A program made the position numbers and the translations under genes. Of a DNA stretch of 64,000 nt, positions 50,295-59,256 are shown in pieces. Source of the DNA: Agathobaculum ammoniilyticum (GTDB lineage: Bacteria > Bacillota > Clostridia > Oscillospirales > Butyricicoccaceae); the NCBI RefSeq assembly GCF_025567315.1, contig NZ_JAOQJE010000011.1, forward strand, positions 23,076 to 87,075. The letters are read 5' to 3'. Below the pieces are notes generated by a model. That model had not been told where the DNA came from and made no database searches. It saw only the letters and a list, made by a program, of their open reading frames with translations. The first letter of the stretch is position 1. Each line of letters opens with the position of its first letter.

Positions 50295-51326
50295 ATGCAG
50301 AGCATAAAAAAGATACGGGTAATGGTTGTCGACGACTCTATTCTGGCCCGGCGCGTTATACGGGATGGCCTGTCTGCTTATAGCAACATGGAGATAGTCG
50401 GGGAGGCGGGGAATGCGGTGGAGGCGCGGGCGAAGCTGCCGCTGCTCCGGCCGGATGTGATGACGCTGGATGTGGAGATGCCGGGTATGAATGGGATTGA
50501 CTTTGTAAAAAGCCTGCTGCCACAGTATCCGGTCCCAATCATTCTGGTGTCCTCCCTGAACCTGCGCGTATTTGATGCGATGGCGGTCGGAGCGGTTGAT
50601 TTCGTTCGGAAGCCGGAAACGGTCGGGGCGAACCAGCGTTTTATAGAGGCGCTTGCCAATAAAATTGTTGTGGCTTCCTGTGCGCGGATACGCCGCAGCC
50701 GACCGGCTGCGGTGCCGACTGCGGGCCGGTTGCCGCTTACGGCACAGGGCGTAAAAGAGACGGTTATTGCAATTGGAGCATCCACGGGTGGGACCGAAGC
50801 AACGCTTGAGGTGCTCAAGCGTCTGCCGGCCGATACGCCGGGGATTGTAGTGGTGCAGCATATGCCGCCGGGCTTTACAAAAATGTATGCCGAACGCTTG
50901 GACAAAATATGTGCGATGAAGGTAAAGGAGGCGGAAAACGGGGACGGTATCGAACGCGGCCGAGTATTGATTGCGCCCGGGGATAAACAGATGCGTGTCG
51001 TCAGGACAGGGAGCCGCTACACGGTGGCCTGCCAGCTTGGGGAAAAGGTAAGCGGACACTGTCCATCCGTGGATGTGTTGTTCCACTCGGTGGCACAGAG
51101 CGTGCGTTGCCGCATGGTAGGTATCATCCTGACCGGCATGGGGCGAGACGGTGCGGATGGACTGCTGGACATGAGGCGGCATGGCGCTTATACGATTGGA
51201 CAGGACAGGGAATCCAGCGTTGTTTATGGGATGCCTATGGTAGCACATGATATTGGCGCAGTGGTACAGCAAGCCGCCTGTGAAAATATTGCGAGTATAC
51301 TGCTTCGCCATCTGAACAATACATAG
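50295..51326 (+). CDS. cheB: CheB, receptor methylesterase
   Basis: The 343-residue protein has a receiver domain with Asp59 in TLDVEMPGMNG and a C-terminal methylesterase with the catalytic Ser163 in GASTGGT, His in VVQHMP and Asp in GMGRDGADG. The frame extends upstream into cheR, but the ATG at 50295 follows AAAGGAGG and gives the family start. It is the last gene before a terminator. Confidence 0.96.
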   Translation: MQSIKKIRVMVVDDSILARRVIRDGLSAYSNMEIVGEAGNAVEARAKLPLLRPDVMTLDVEMPGMNGIDFVKSLLPQYPVPIILVSSLNLRVFDAMAVGAVDFVRKPETVGANQRFIEALANKIVVASCARIRRSRPAAVPTAGRLPLTAQGVKETVIAIGASTGGTEATLEVLKRLPADTPGIVVVQHMPPGFTKMYAERLDKICAMKVKEAENGDGIERGRVLIAPGDKQMRVVRTGSRYTVACQLGEKVSGHCPSVDVLFHSVAQSVRCRMVGIILTGMGRDGADGLLDMRRHGAYTIGQDRESSVVYGMPMVAHDIGAVVQQAACENIASILLRHLNNT

Positions 51327-51343
51327 GAATATACAGGGAAAGA

Positions 51344-51385
51344 AAAATAAGCGACAGGTTTTTGCAGCCTGCCGCTTATTTTTTT
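51344..51385 (+). terminator. Intrinsic terminator after cheB
   Basis: AAATAAGCG and CAGG pair with CCTG and CGCTTATTT around a short loop, with one A-C mismatch, followed by a run of seven T. The T-run overlaps the candidate flgM -35 box. Confidence 0.85.
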
Positions 51386-51402
51386 GTGGTAATGACCGAT
51401 AT
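51376..51402 (+). promoter_or_regulatory. Candidate sigma-28 promoter of flgM
   Basis: TTAT (51376-51379), 15 bases, ACCGATAT (51395-51402). The -35 box equals that of the flagellin promoter and the spacing is the same. It would place flgM and the hook-filament junction genes under FliA, giving the usual FlgM feedback loop. Confidence 0.6.
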
Positions 51403-51456
51403 TTGACTTAGTAAGTAATTCATCGGCTTGCGTGTGCTGAAAAGGAGCTGATCATA

Positions 51457-51747
51457 ATGATGATTCCCAAAACGGGAGGCTTGTCCCCGTTGGCAATACA
51501 CCGACCGCAACCAGAAGAGAATGAAAGCCAGCCCGTGGGTACTGCGCAATTCGACAGGGTAGAGCTGACCACGTCGCAATATACAGAGGAGCAGCGCTTT
51601 GCGCATGAACTCGCGGGACGCATTGCACAGGAAGTGCGGACGTACCGATGTGAAACTCTTCCGGAGCTGCAGGAGCAGGTTCAGACGGGCGCCTATCAAT
51701 ATGATATTAATGAGCTGGCAGCGCGTATCATGCTGTTTGGAGGATGA
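51457..51747 (+). CDS. flgM: FlgM, anti-sigma-28 factor
   Basis: The 96-residue protein has the FlgM C-terminal half: FDRVELTTSQ, FAHELAGRIAQEVRTY and LQEQVQTGAYQYDINELAAR, the last resembling the family KI-SG-Y-VD-E-IA-KML end. The N-terminus is Pro-rich and probably unstructured, fitting export through the flagellum. AAAGGAG is nine bases from the ATG. The stop overlaps flgN. Confidence 0.85.
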   Translation: MMIPKTGGLSPLAIHRPQPEENESQPVGTAQFDRVELTTSQYTEEQRFAHELAGRIAQEVRTYRCETLPELQEQVQTGAYQYDINELAARIMLFGG

Positions 51748-52205
51748 CAGGGATGGAAGAATTGCTGGGACTGCTGGACCGTCTGACGGTGATTTTAGGC
51801 GAGCTGACTGCTGTGCAGAAGGACGTTGCGGCCTCTGTCCATGAGGACGATCTGATACGTCTGGGCGAGTGCATGAAAAAAGAACAGGCGTTGTCGCTCA
51901 GCCTGCGCAATATTGACCAGAAGCGGCTCAGGCTACAGCAGCAAATGGGGCTGGAAAAAATAATGCTGTCTGCTTTGCCGGAACAGATAGATTCCATGGA
52001 GCTGCGTGAAAAGGTAAAAGATGCGGCAGAGCGGTTGTCCGCACAGTACCGGATCATGCAGAGTGCGGCCGAGGTGGCCCGCTCGGCGCTGGAATGCAGC
52101 CTGCATCAGGTGGAAAATATGATTGCAGGGCTTGGGCTTGACCCCGAGCATGTGAAGGATCATACGATAACAACGGGCGGACCGCATACAGATTTTCGAG
52201 CATAA
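51744..52205 (+). CDS. flgN: FlgN, FlgK/FlgL export chaperone
   Basis: The 153-residue, almost entirely helical protein fits FlgN by size, composition and place between flgM and flgK, which is the standard order. Recognisable family features are LLDRLTVILGELTAVQKDVA and the KEQALSLSLRNID stretch. It starts in the flgM stop codon, with an alternative ATG nine bases on. Confidence 0.87.
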   Translation: MTGMEELLGLLDRLTVILGELTAVQKDVAASVHEDDLIRLGECMKKEQALSLSLRNIDQKRLRLQQQMGLEKIMLSALPEQIDSMELREKVKDAAERLSAQYRIMQSAAEVARSALECSLHQVENMIAGLGLDPEHVKDHTITTGGPHTDFRA

Positions 52206-52232
52206 AGGAAGAAACGGAGGAAACAGAGAGCA

Positions 52233-54665
52233 ATGGCCACTTTTGGTGAGTTTACTGTGGCGCGTTTGGGTATGATTGCAAGTCAAATGGCGCTGAATGT
52301 AACAGGTCAAAACATTTCCAATATCAATACGCCGGGCTATACCCGTCAAAGGCTCGATCAATACAGCTTTATCACAAGCGGATCAGGGCTGTATCATTCT
52401 GCAAATTCGGCTTCGGTTGGCTCTGGCGTTATGCTGTCCGGCATCTCCCAGCTGCGCGATCCGTTTTTGGATATTCGGTTCCGGAAGGAGATGTCGAGCG
52501 TCGGTTCGGCCAGTGCGATACTCGATGGGCTGGATCAACTGGAGAGCGTTATCAATGATGTAAACAAGAGCGGTATCACAACACAGATTCAGGATCTTCT
52601 GGGGAAGCTGAATGACCTGAATGACCATGTGGGTGAGAAAGAATTTGATTCGCTGGTACGCAGTTCGGCAGAAGCGCTTTGTCAGCTGCTTAACACGAGC
52701 GCCAAGGATCTGGAAACCGTATTTGAAAATGTATATAACCAATACACGCAAAATGTACAGGAAGCTGACAATATTCTTAAGAAAATACAGGAGCTGAACG
52801 AGGAGATACGCCGTTCGGATATTAACGGGGATTCGGCGCTTGAACTGCGCGACCAGCGTAATATGCTGATCGATCAGCTTTCCGAGTACATGAAAATTGA
52901 TGTAACCTACAGCGAGGAAAACCTTGGAGCAGGCTTTTCTGTCGAAAAACTCACCATCAAAATGGTGGATAATAAGACGAATAAGCCTGGGGCGACGCTG
53001 ATTGACGGCATCTATCGTGCGGATTTGTCGATTGCTCAAAAAGTGGATGCAGCGGGCAAGCCGGTTGTGGATGCGGATGGCAAACCGGTGCCGGACGATC
53101 TGTTGCGGCTTGCGATCAGCGAGCTGCATGACTCCGCCTATCAGACGCAGTTGTCCAACACGAATTCCCAGTTCCAGCTTCAAGGGCTGGATTTTGGGAA
53201 GAACGCACAGGGTGGACAGCAAACGATCGATATTACCTATAAGGACAAGGATGGGAACAAACATACCGTTTCTGTCGATTTCACGGTGGAAAAGCCGGCG
53301 GATGACACGCCGGAAGCAATTGCGAAAGCGCGTGAAAAGACCTTGGCTAATCTGGCGGATGCTTTGAATAAGGATGCCACGCTACAAGGACTGTTCACAG
53401 CCAAGGCGACCTCGAACGGGCTTGTCATGATATCGACGGACAAAGGGGCTGATGCTGCCACCGTGACGCAGATGGAGCTGGCAGCCAATAATACCGGCAT
53501 CACCCTGGGAGATACAAAGTCGATCGCCGCTGTACCAGCTAATACGACGATTGTGGACGAGGGGCACGGATATGGCGCGCTGGAATCCACCCGCCAGATG
53601 CTGACTGGCGCGGGTGAGTTCCGCACGGACGGGGGAGACAAGTCCATCCGCGGGATACCGTATTATCAGAAATCCCTGGATGCCTTGGCAAACAAGTTTG
53701 CTACCGAAATGAACCGGATCAACACGACCCGTCCAGACGGTACATCTTTCTCAGAGGTTGGCTCAAATGGAGAGGCTGTACAAAAGCAGGCGGGGAATCT
53801 GTTCACGGCAGAGGGGGATGATCCGAAAAATCCTGATACCGTGATCACGGCAGGGAACATCTCCATTTCATCGGCGTGGAAAAGCGGGGAGGTGCAGATT
53901 ATCTCCTCCGTTTCGGGTAATCCGGTGCAGGGTACGATGAACGATAATATCAATCGACTGATCAACGTATTTGAGACAAGCTATACGTTTCGGCCGAGCG
54001 ATATCATCCGCACGAATGATGCGACTTTCACAACAGGGGAACCAAAGCAGGATAACGCACTTACGCCGGGAACGGAACTGACTGCACATATTACTTATAT
54101 TGACGGTATGAATCAGGAACACACGGTAAAGGTCAAGTTCCAGTCCGGCGCAACGGCGGAGGAGACGCAAAACAACCTGTACGATGCGCTGCAAAAGGAT
54201 CAAACGATAAATGGCATATTTGATATGAAGGACAACGGGACGACGATCACATTCGATGATAAGGCCGTTGTACCGGAGGGTTCCCTGTGTAACCTGGTGA
54301 CCGGTATTGCCTTTACAGATGCGCAGGGGAGCAAAACCGACGCATTTTCCATGGGGGATGGCGCAGTTGCCGGGGCGGCATCAGGGGACTCAATTTACAA
54401 GGGCAATCTGGAAGGCTGTTACGCCAATATGGAAGGCGTGCTGGGTGCGCATAAAAGTACGACATATACTATTTATGAAACGTATGCCGCAGCTGCGGAT
54501 GGAATCAATACCAGCAGGGATAGCGTTTCCGGCGTCGATCTGAATGAGGAGGGTATGAATCTGCTGCAATATCAGAAGTCGTTTGCGGCTGCCTGCCGTC
54601 TGATGACAGCGTTGGATGAAGCGATGGACAAAGTGATCAACGGCATGGGCATTGTCGGCCGCTGA
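52233..54665 (+). CDS. flgK: FlgK, first hook-filament junction protein (oversized)
   Basis: FlgK joins hook and filament. The N-terminus (FTVARLGMIASQMALNVTGQ then NISNINTPGYTRQRL) and C-terminus (SGVDLNEEGMNLLQYQKSFA, AACRLMTALDEAMDKVINGM) are canonical. At 810 residues it is much longer than the roughly 500-residue Bacillus protein. The extra length includes two similar beta modules at about residues 325-425 and 615-675 with TYKDKDGNKHTVSVDF and TYIDGMNQEHTVKVKF. Both resemble the flagellin central domain here. Confidence 0.95.
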   Translation: MATFGEFTVARLGMIASQMALNVTGQNISNINTPGYTRQRLDQYSFITSGSGLYHSANSASVGSGVMLSGISQLRDPFLDIRFRKEMSSVGSASAILDGLDQLESVINDVNKSGITTQIQDLLGKLNDLNDHVGEKEFDSLVRSSAEALCQLLNTSAKDLETVFENVYNQYTQNVQEADNILKKIQELNEEIRRSDINGDSALELRDQRNMLIDQLSEYMKIDVTYSEENLGAGFSVEKLTIKMVDNKTNKPGATLIDGIYRADLSIAQKVDAAGKPVVDADGKPVPDDLLRLAISELHDSAYQTQLSNTNSQFQLQGLDFGKNAQGGQQTIDITYKDKDGNKHTVSVDFTVEKPADDTPEAIAKAREKTLANLADALNKDATLQGLFTAKATSNGLVMISTDKGADAATVTQMELAANNTGITLGDTKSIAAVPANTTIVDEGHGYGALESTRQMLTGAGEFRTDGGDKSIRGIPYYQKSLDALANKFATEMNRINTTRPDGTSFSEVGSNGEAVQKQAGNLFTAEGDDPKNPDTVITAGNISISSAWKSGEVQIISSVSGNPVQGTMNDNINRLINVFETSYTFRPSDIIRTNDATFTTGEPKQDNALTPGTELTAHITYIDGMNQEHTVKVKFQSGATAEETQNNLYDALQKDQTINGIFDMKDNGTTITFDDKAVVPEGSLCNLVTGIAFTDAQGSKTDAFSMGDGAVAGAASGDSIYKGNLEGCYANMEGVLGAHKSTTYTIYETYAAAADGINTSRDSVSGVDLNEEGMNLLQYQKSFAAACRLMTALDEAMDKVINGMGIVGR

Positions 54666-54683
54666 CAGAGAGGAGTTATAGTG

Positions 54684-55709
54684 ATGTTTCGGGTTACAAC
54701 AAACGGTACGCTTCGTACCTATCGGGGAAACTTGGCAAAAGCAAGCTGGAATCAGTACTATGCGATGAACACTGTTTTGACGGGACGGCGGTTCAACTCC
54801 TTTTCGGAAGATCCGGCGCTGGCGGCGCAGTCGTTTCGTGTGCATGCGGCCTCTGCGCGTAATGAATTTCAGAGAAAGACCAGCGAATCTGCGATTCACA
54901 AATTTGAGTCGGCGCAGGCGAGCCTGCAGGAGATCGCAGATCAGTACAATACAGCGCTTGACCAGGCCGAACAAGGCGTGGACGGCTCCAAATCAAGCGC
55001 CCGTGAGGAGATTGGGAAAACCCTGCTGAATACTGCGGAAGGCATGGTCAAAACGCTGAACGCCAAATATGGGGATAAGTTTGTGTTTGCCGGCGCAAAC
55101 GGCGAGGAGGCTCCGTTTGAACTCAAGGATGGGAAGCTGTATTTCCGCGGGATAGACATGGCGACACAGGATCCGGATGAGCTGGCGAAGCTGGAGGAGT
55201 GGAGCAAGGAGTCGACCTATGTGGATATAGGCTTGGGCCTGCAGCTGGATGAGAATGAACAGGTCATTCCCTCCACCGCATTCAACACGGCGATTTCCGG
55301 CGCAGGGCTGCTGGGCTTCGGTACCTATGAGGATGGTTCACCTAAGGATATTATTTCGCTGACAGCGCAGTTGGGGCAGCTTCTGGTGGACTCGGCTGCG
55401 GATGGAAGCGATAAGATGAATGAAGCAGATCAGGAAAAGGCAAACGCGCTGTTTGATAAGATGCAGGAGTCTTACTCCGCGTTTAACTCCAACCGGGCTG
55501 AGCTGGACACGAAGGCTCAGTTTTTAAAGTCTAATGACACCCGCCTGACCTCTACCGGGGATACGCTCACAGAGCAATATGAGTCGCTTGACAGGGTGGA
55601 TTTGGCGGATGCGTTGAGTACGTTTGTGTATGCCCAGTACAGCTACAATGCTGCGCTGCGGGTTGGCAACAATGTGCTGTCGCAATCGTTTATTGACTAT
55701 ATGTCTTAA
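54684..55709 (+). CDS. flgL: FlgL, second hook-filament junction protein
   Basis: The 341-residue protein belongs to the flagellin family: N-terminal YRGNLAKASWNQYYAMNTVL, TGRRFNSFSEDPALAAQSFR and the C-terminal DLADALSTFVYAQYSYNAAL then VGNNVLSQSFIDYMS. The ATG at 54684 is eight bases from AGGAG; a GTG three bases upstream is possible. It follows flgK by 18 bases. Confidence 0.95.
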   Translation: MFRVTTNGTLRTYRGNLAKASWNQYYAMNTVLTGRRFNSFSEDPALAAQSFRVHAASARNEFQRKTSESAIHKFESAQASLQEIADQYNTALDQAEQGVDGSKSSAREEIGKTLLNTAEGMVKTLNAKYGDKFVFAGANGEEAPFELKDGKLYFRGIDMATQDPDELAKLEEWSKESTYVDIGLGLQLDENEQVIPSTAFNTAISGAGLLGFGTYEDGSPKDIISLTAQLGQLLVDSAADGSDKMNEADQEKANALFDKMQESYSAFNSNRAELDTKAQFLKSNDTRLTSTGDTLTEQYESLDRVDLADALSTFVYAQYSYNAALRVGNNVLSQSFIDYMS

Positions 55710-55750
55710 GCATAAGGGTAAGAGTAAGAGCAAAAGAGGTGTACAGCGCT

Positions 55751-56353
55751 ATGGAACGGTTGATAGAGATTAAAAATGTTCCGATTGAGTTGGAAATGAA
55801 AGTAAACCATGCGCGGCTGGAATACAAAAGGTCGCAGGTGGATCTGGAGGTTTCCCGCAGCAAGGGAGGTCTGCAGATACGCAGCAAGCCCATCCGGCTG
55901 AACTTGGATACGTTTGAAGCGCGTAATTCCATTACACCAACCGCAATGCGCAGTATTGAACAGGCTGCACAAAAAGGGCGTGAGCAGGTTTATGAAACGA
56001 CCGGCACCTATGCCAAGCACGGAAAGCTTCTGCTTCAGGCAAAAATTGGCCAGCAATTGATCACACAGTTCGCGATGGAATCCCAGCAGGTCAATACGGA
56101 TGTTGCCATGACATTTCTGCCCAGCACAGGTCCGGATATTTCCTGGGATGCAGGGGAGCTGAACATCCGCTATGAGATGGATAAGCTGAATTTTGACTGG
56201 CGCATTGGAAATGGGGATGTGGAGTTTATACCGGGTGATATTGAGTTTACCGTAACGCAGCGTCCGGACGTCATTATCAAATATATTGGCGGGCCGGTCT
56301 ATGTGCCTCCCTCTGCAGAGCCGGGATACGAGCCGTTGGATGAAACGGTTTAA
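55751..56353 (+). CDS. YviE-like (DUF6470) flagellar-operon protein
   Basis: This 200-residue protein matches the YviE family by position (flgL-yviE-fliW-csrA, as in Bacillus) and by features: an N-terminal region with Arg/Ser-rich strands, IQSKPIRLN-type text, SITPTAMRSIEQAAQKGREQ and GTYAKHGKLLLQAKI. The C-terminus has GDIEFTVTQRPDVIIKYIGG then a Pro-rich end. Function is unknown. The ATG at 55751 is chosen over a GTG at 55739 that overlaps AAAGAGG. Confidence 0.82.
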   Translation: MERLIEIKNVPIELEMKVNHARLEYKRSQVDLEVSRSKGGLQIRSKPIRLNLDTFEARNSITPTAMRSIEQAAQKGREQVYETTGTYAKHGKLLLQAKIGQQLITQFAMESQQVNTDVAMTFLPSTGPDISWDAGELNIRYEMDKLNFDWRIGNGDVEFIPGDIEFTVTQRPDVIIKYIGGPVYVPPSAEPGYEPLDETV

Positions 56354-56367
56354 CTAAGGAGACTGGA

Positions 56368-56814
56368 ATGAAAATTGAAACCAAATATTTTGGAACAATA
56401 CAGGTAGACGAGCAAACACTGCTGTTTTTCCCCAATGGTATCTTTGGTTTTGAACAGGAAAAAAAGTTTGTCCTCCTCCCTTTTGCCAAGGAGGAGGATT
56501 TCCTGTTGTGCCTGCAAAGCGTGGAAACGCCGTCGCTTGCCTTTACCGCACTGAACCCTTTTATGCTGCTGCCAACCTATCAGCCCAAACTGGCAAAGTC
56601 TGAGCTGCTTCAAATGCAGGTAGAGAAGAGCGAGGATTTGTGCTATTATACGCTTTGCAGGGTTAACAAGCCGGTGTGGAAGAGCACGGTAAACTTGAGA
56701 TGCCCCATTGTCCTGAACGACCGGACGAGACAGGCCTGTCAGGTGATACTGGATGAATATGATATGCGGTGTCCTCTGGACTCTATAGGACGACAGGGGG
56801 GAGCGCAATGCTGA
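56368..56814 (+). CDS. fliW: FliW, CsrA antagonist and flagellin-binding assembly factor
   Basis: FliW binds either flagellin or CsrA; free FliW blocks CsrA and thereby permits flagellin translation. The 148-residue product has the family start KIETKYFGTIQVDEQTLLFF then PNGIFGFEQEKKFVLLPF, and later CPIVLNDRTRQACQVIL. The length matches the family. Its stop overlaps the csrA start (ATGCTGA), so the antagonist pair is co-translated. Confidence 0.95.
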   Translation: MKIETKYFGTIQVDEQTLLFFPNGIFGFEQEKKFVLLPFAKEEDFLLCLQSVETPSLAFTALNPFMLLPTYQPKLAKSELLQMQVEKSEDLCYYTLCRVNKPVWKSTVNLRCPIVLNDRTRQACQVILDEYDMRCPLDSIGRQGGAQC

Positions 56815-57053
56815 TACTGCAGCGGAAACAAGGACAGTCCTTTATGATCGGCCAGGATATTACAATTACTGTTCAGGAGATCGGGGCAGGACGTGTCCGC
56901 CTGTCGATCGATGCGCCGCGCAATGTATCGGTTCTGCGGGAGGAATTGGTAGCAGCGCGCAGGGAGAACGCAGCCGCCGCAAGGGAGGAAGTTTCTCCCT
57001 TGCAACTATTGCAACTGCTGAAACAGGATAATTCATCTAAGCAGGAGAGGTGA
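56808..57053 (+). CDS. csrA: CsrA, translational regulator
   Basis: The 81-residue RNA-binding protein starts MLILQRKQGQSFMIGQDITI and has the core SIDAPRNVSVLREEL with the conserved RNA-contact Arg. A 20-residue Gln/Leu-rich tail follows. In Bacillus CsrA represses flagellin at two leader sites; the flagellin leader here has a fitting hairpin. The frame extends upstream inside fliW, but the ATG at 56808 gives the family start. Confidence 0.96.
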   Translation: MLILQRKQGQSFMIGQDITITVQEIGAGRVRLSIDAPRNVSVLREELVAARRENAAAAREEVSPLQLLQLLKQDNSSKQER

Positions 57054-57063
57054 ATAAGGGAGG

Positions 57064-57867
57064 ATGGAAAATGGTTACAGGGTGACGGAAAACGAAATAA
57101 AATCCTTTCTGGTGGACCTGCAGAAAAGGGGAAGGACACGCTCCACGATTGCGCAATACAGATCCCAGCTTTTGCAGCTGAAAAAATTTTTGGGGGAAGA
57201 AGGCCTGCTGAACAATGCCAGGCTGGCAAAGTGGAAAGGGTTTATGCAGGAAAACGGCCTGGCCAATGAAAGCATTAATGCACGGATATCCGCTGCCAAC
57301 AGCCTGTTGGCATTTGCGGGCCATAGGGAATGGCAGCTGGTACAGTCCCGTCTGCCAAAGGAGAAAGAGGAGGCTGCCCCTGAACTGACAAGACAGGAAT
57401 ATCTGCGCCTGCTTCAGGCGGCAAAGCTGCTGAAACGGAAGCGTAGTTATTATCTGATAAAAGTATTTGGGTGTACAGGTATTAAGACGGGGGATATCCC
57501 CTATATTACGGTCGAAAGGCTGCGGCAGGCTGGAAATGAAACAATTGTGCTGGAGAATGGTTCTTCCTTTACGATGCCCGTTGCACTGGTTGGAGAGCTT
57601 CTGCAATATGCTGAAGAAACAGGGGTTTGCAATGGCCCTGTTTTCTGTACCCGAAATGGGAAGGCGATAGACCGGCGGATCGTTTGGAGCAGCATGAAAA
57701 GTCTGTGCAGTGTTGCGCAGGTGGATGAACGCAAAGTCACGGTTTCCAGTCTGGAGAAAATGTATAGGACGACCTGCATAGGGATAGACGCGATGGTTGC
57801 CGTATTACGGGAACAGGCGTATGCAAAGCTTTTGGCTGATGAAGAAAAAATTGTGGGATTGGAGTAG
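57064..57867 (+). CDS. Degenerate tyrosine recombinase-like protein
   Basis: The 267-residue protein has the two-part layout of XerD-type recombinases: an N-terminal SAM-like core-binding domain with TRSTIAQYRSQLLQLKKFLG, then a catalytic-fold domain with LTRQEYLRLLQAAK. The catalytic residues are largely gone: the first Arg region reads GCTGIKTGDI (Lys for Arg), the HxLR box reads VSSLEKMYRTT, and no terminal His/Tyr pair is seen. It follows csrA by 10 bases. It may be a domesticated DNA-binding protein or a decaying gene. No other phage or integrative genes are nearby. Confidence 0.75.
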   Translation: MENGYRVTENEIKSFLVDLQKRGRTRSTIAQYRSQLLQLKKFLGEEGLLNNARLAKWKGFMQENGLANESINARISAANSLLAFAGHREWQLVQSRLPKEKEEAAPELTRQEYLRLLQAAKLLKRKRSYYLIKVFGCTGIKTGDIPYITVERLRQAGNETIVLENGSSFTMPVALVGELLQYAEETGVCNGPVFCTRNGKAIDRRIVWSSMKSLCSVAQVDERKVTVSSLEKMYRTTCIGIDAMVAVLREQAYAKLLADEEKIVGLE

Positions 57868-57905
57868 CTTGGCCAGCCGGATAAAATTGGATATGTTGAA
57901 CAGGC

Positions 57906-57953
57906 GGGGGCCTCGGATGCAATGGCTTGAAAAACATTGCACCCGAGGCCCCC
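57906..57953. terminator. Long inverted repeat between convergent genes
   Basis: GGGGGCCTCGG pairs with CCGAGGCCCCC, and an inner GCAATG pairs with CATTGC around a ten-base loop. Neither strand has a T-run, so it is an atypical bidirectional terminator or barrier between the recombinase-like gene and the G5/3D gene. Confidence 0.55.
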
Positions 57954-57984
57954 TGTGATGGCTGGCTGACAGGCAGTAAGAAAC

Positions 57985-59202
57985 TCAGCTTAATATGTAT
58001 ACTTTGGCTGGACGGACGCCAAACTGGTCCGCTTCCTCATCAGTCATGAAGAAGAGATCGATACGATTTTCCTTGATCAGCCCGCCGGTATCCTCGGCGA
58101 TGCCGGGGCCATACGACCAGGACTGGTCGCCTCCGTCTGAAACGACATATACACGGCTGCCTAATGGGATTACCCGTGGGTCGACTGCAATGGTTCCATA
58201 CCGCGTGGTCGTGCCGCTGGCAGTGATCAGGCCGCCGTCCTCGATTCGATGATAGGCGGTTGCAGTTACGTCAATGACTGAAGAATACTGAAACGTTGAA
58301 CCATCTGCGGCTGTTATGGTTTTTGAAGCAGTATCATCTTGGATACCGGCGGGGACGGACCAGACCTGCGACCGTCCCGCAGTAGACAACTGGCTGCCGG
58401 AAGCGCTGTCTGCTGCGGTGCTGCCGGCGTCTGCTGTGTCATACCCGTCTTGCTGTACCGGCTCAGCCGGTTCTACGGTAGATCGCTTTTTTGTCCCCTG
58501 TTCAATGATGCAGTTAACAGGCGCAAGGACTTCTTCTTCAAAAACCATTTCCTTTTCGAACGGGACGCCGTCATGAAGCGTGATACGGTAAGTGATTTCG
58601 GTTTCGCCATTCCTGCCGTATTGCAGTATGTGCTGTGTTCCGTCTACCATATCGGAATTTTGGCGGGTTTCTACTTGGAAAGGGGTTGTTATTGTTTCGA
58701 CCTCCGAGCGATAGCTTACTTCAGTAATGGAGATTTCCGTATTTTCCACCAACCATCGGTCAAGTCCTGGCACTACAATATCATTCTCGCCCACAGCAAT
58801 GCCGACCTGCTCCAACAGCTCGCCTACGGTGCAGGCCGTAAAGGGGACGGTCATAGTTTGATCTTTGGTTTTGATCTGGGCACTCAATTCCTGATCCAGC
58901 GTGAGGTAAGTGGTATTACCCTCTCTGCGCTGGGCGATCACCTTCAGGTTTTGAAAGTTTGAAATTTTTTGTGCCTCGGCGATCGTGCCGGGATGCAGCC
59001 GGACGGTTTCATAACGGTTGCCGTCAGTCAAAATATATGTATGGGAGGAAAGCTTGACCGCCAGGACAATCAAGCTGAGAATGACACAAAGCAGGAGCAA
59101 CACCAGAGCAGTGAGGATATTGGAATAATGCTTCCCAATATCCTGCAAGGTTTCGCGTGTTTGAGGGGGATGCGCTGACAAAAAAGTTTTCTTTTTTTTC
59201 AT
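57985..59202 (-). CDS. G5 and 3D domain cell-wall protein (YabE/Rpf2-like)
   Basis: The 405-residue protein has an N-terminal membrane segment (ALVLLLLCVILSLIVLAV) and a ubiquitin-like DUF348-type domain with TVPFTACTVGELLEQVGIAV. A G5 domain follows (VETITTPFQVETRQNSDMVD, then LHDGVPFEKEMVFEEEVLAP), with a Ser/Gln linker and a C-terminal 3D domain with TATAYHRIEDGGLITASGTT, VIPLGSRVYV and EDTGGLIKENRIDLFF. The three conserved Asp residues of the 3D fold are present. Such proteins are peptidoglycan hydrolases or lytic transglycosylases. The ATG at 59202 is preferred over an upstream TTG. Confidence 0.9.
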   Translation of the reverse strand: MKKKKTFLSAHPPQTRETLQDIGKHYSNILTALVLLLLCVILSLIVLAVKLSSHTYILTDGNRYETVRLHPGTIAEAQKISNFQNLKVIAQRREGNTTYLTLDQELSAQIKTKDQTMTVPFTACTVGELLEQVGIAVGENDIVVPGLDRWLVENTEISITEVSYRSEVETITTPFQVETRQNSDMVDGTQHILQYGRNGETEITYRITLHDGVPFEKEMVFEEEVLAPVNCIIEQGTKKRSTVEPAEPVQQDGYDTADAGSTAADSASGSQLSTAGRSQVWSVPAGIQDDTASKTITAADGSTFQYSSVIDVTATAYHRIEDGGLITASGTTTRYGTIAVDPRVIPLGSRVYVVSDGGDQSWSYGPGIAEDTGGLIKENRIDLFFMTDEEADQFGVRPAKVYILS

Positions 59203-59256
59203 ATATCGTATTCCGCTTTCCAGTTTGATCAAAGTGAGGTAATGTACCTGTAATAT

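Noticed and set aside
57064..57867. The recombinase-like gene as evidence for a prophage or integrative element
   Set aside because: No phage, conjugation or attachment-site features flank it, the neighbours are conserved flagellar genes, and its catalytic residues are lost.
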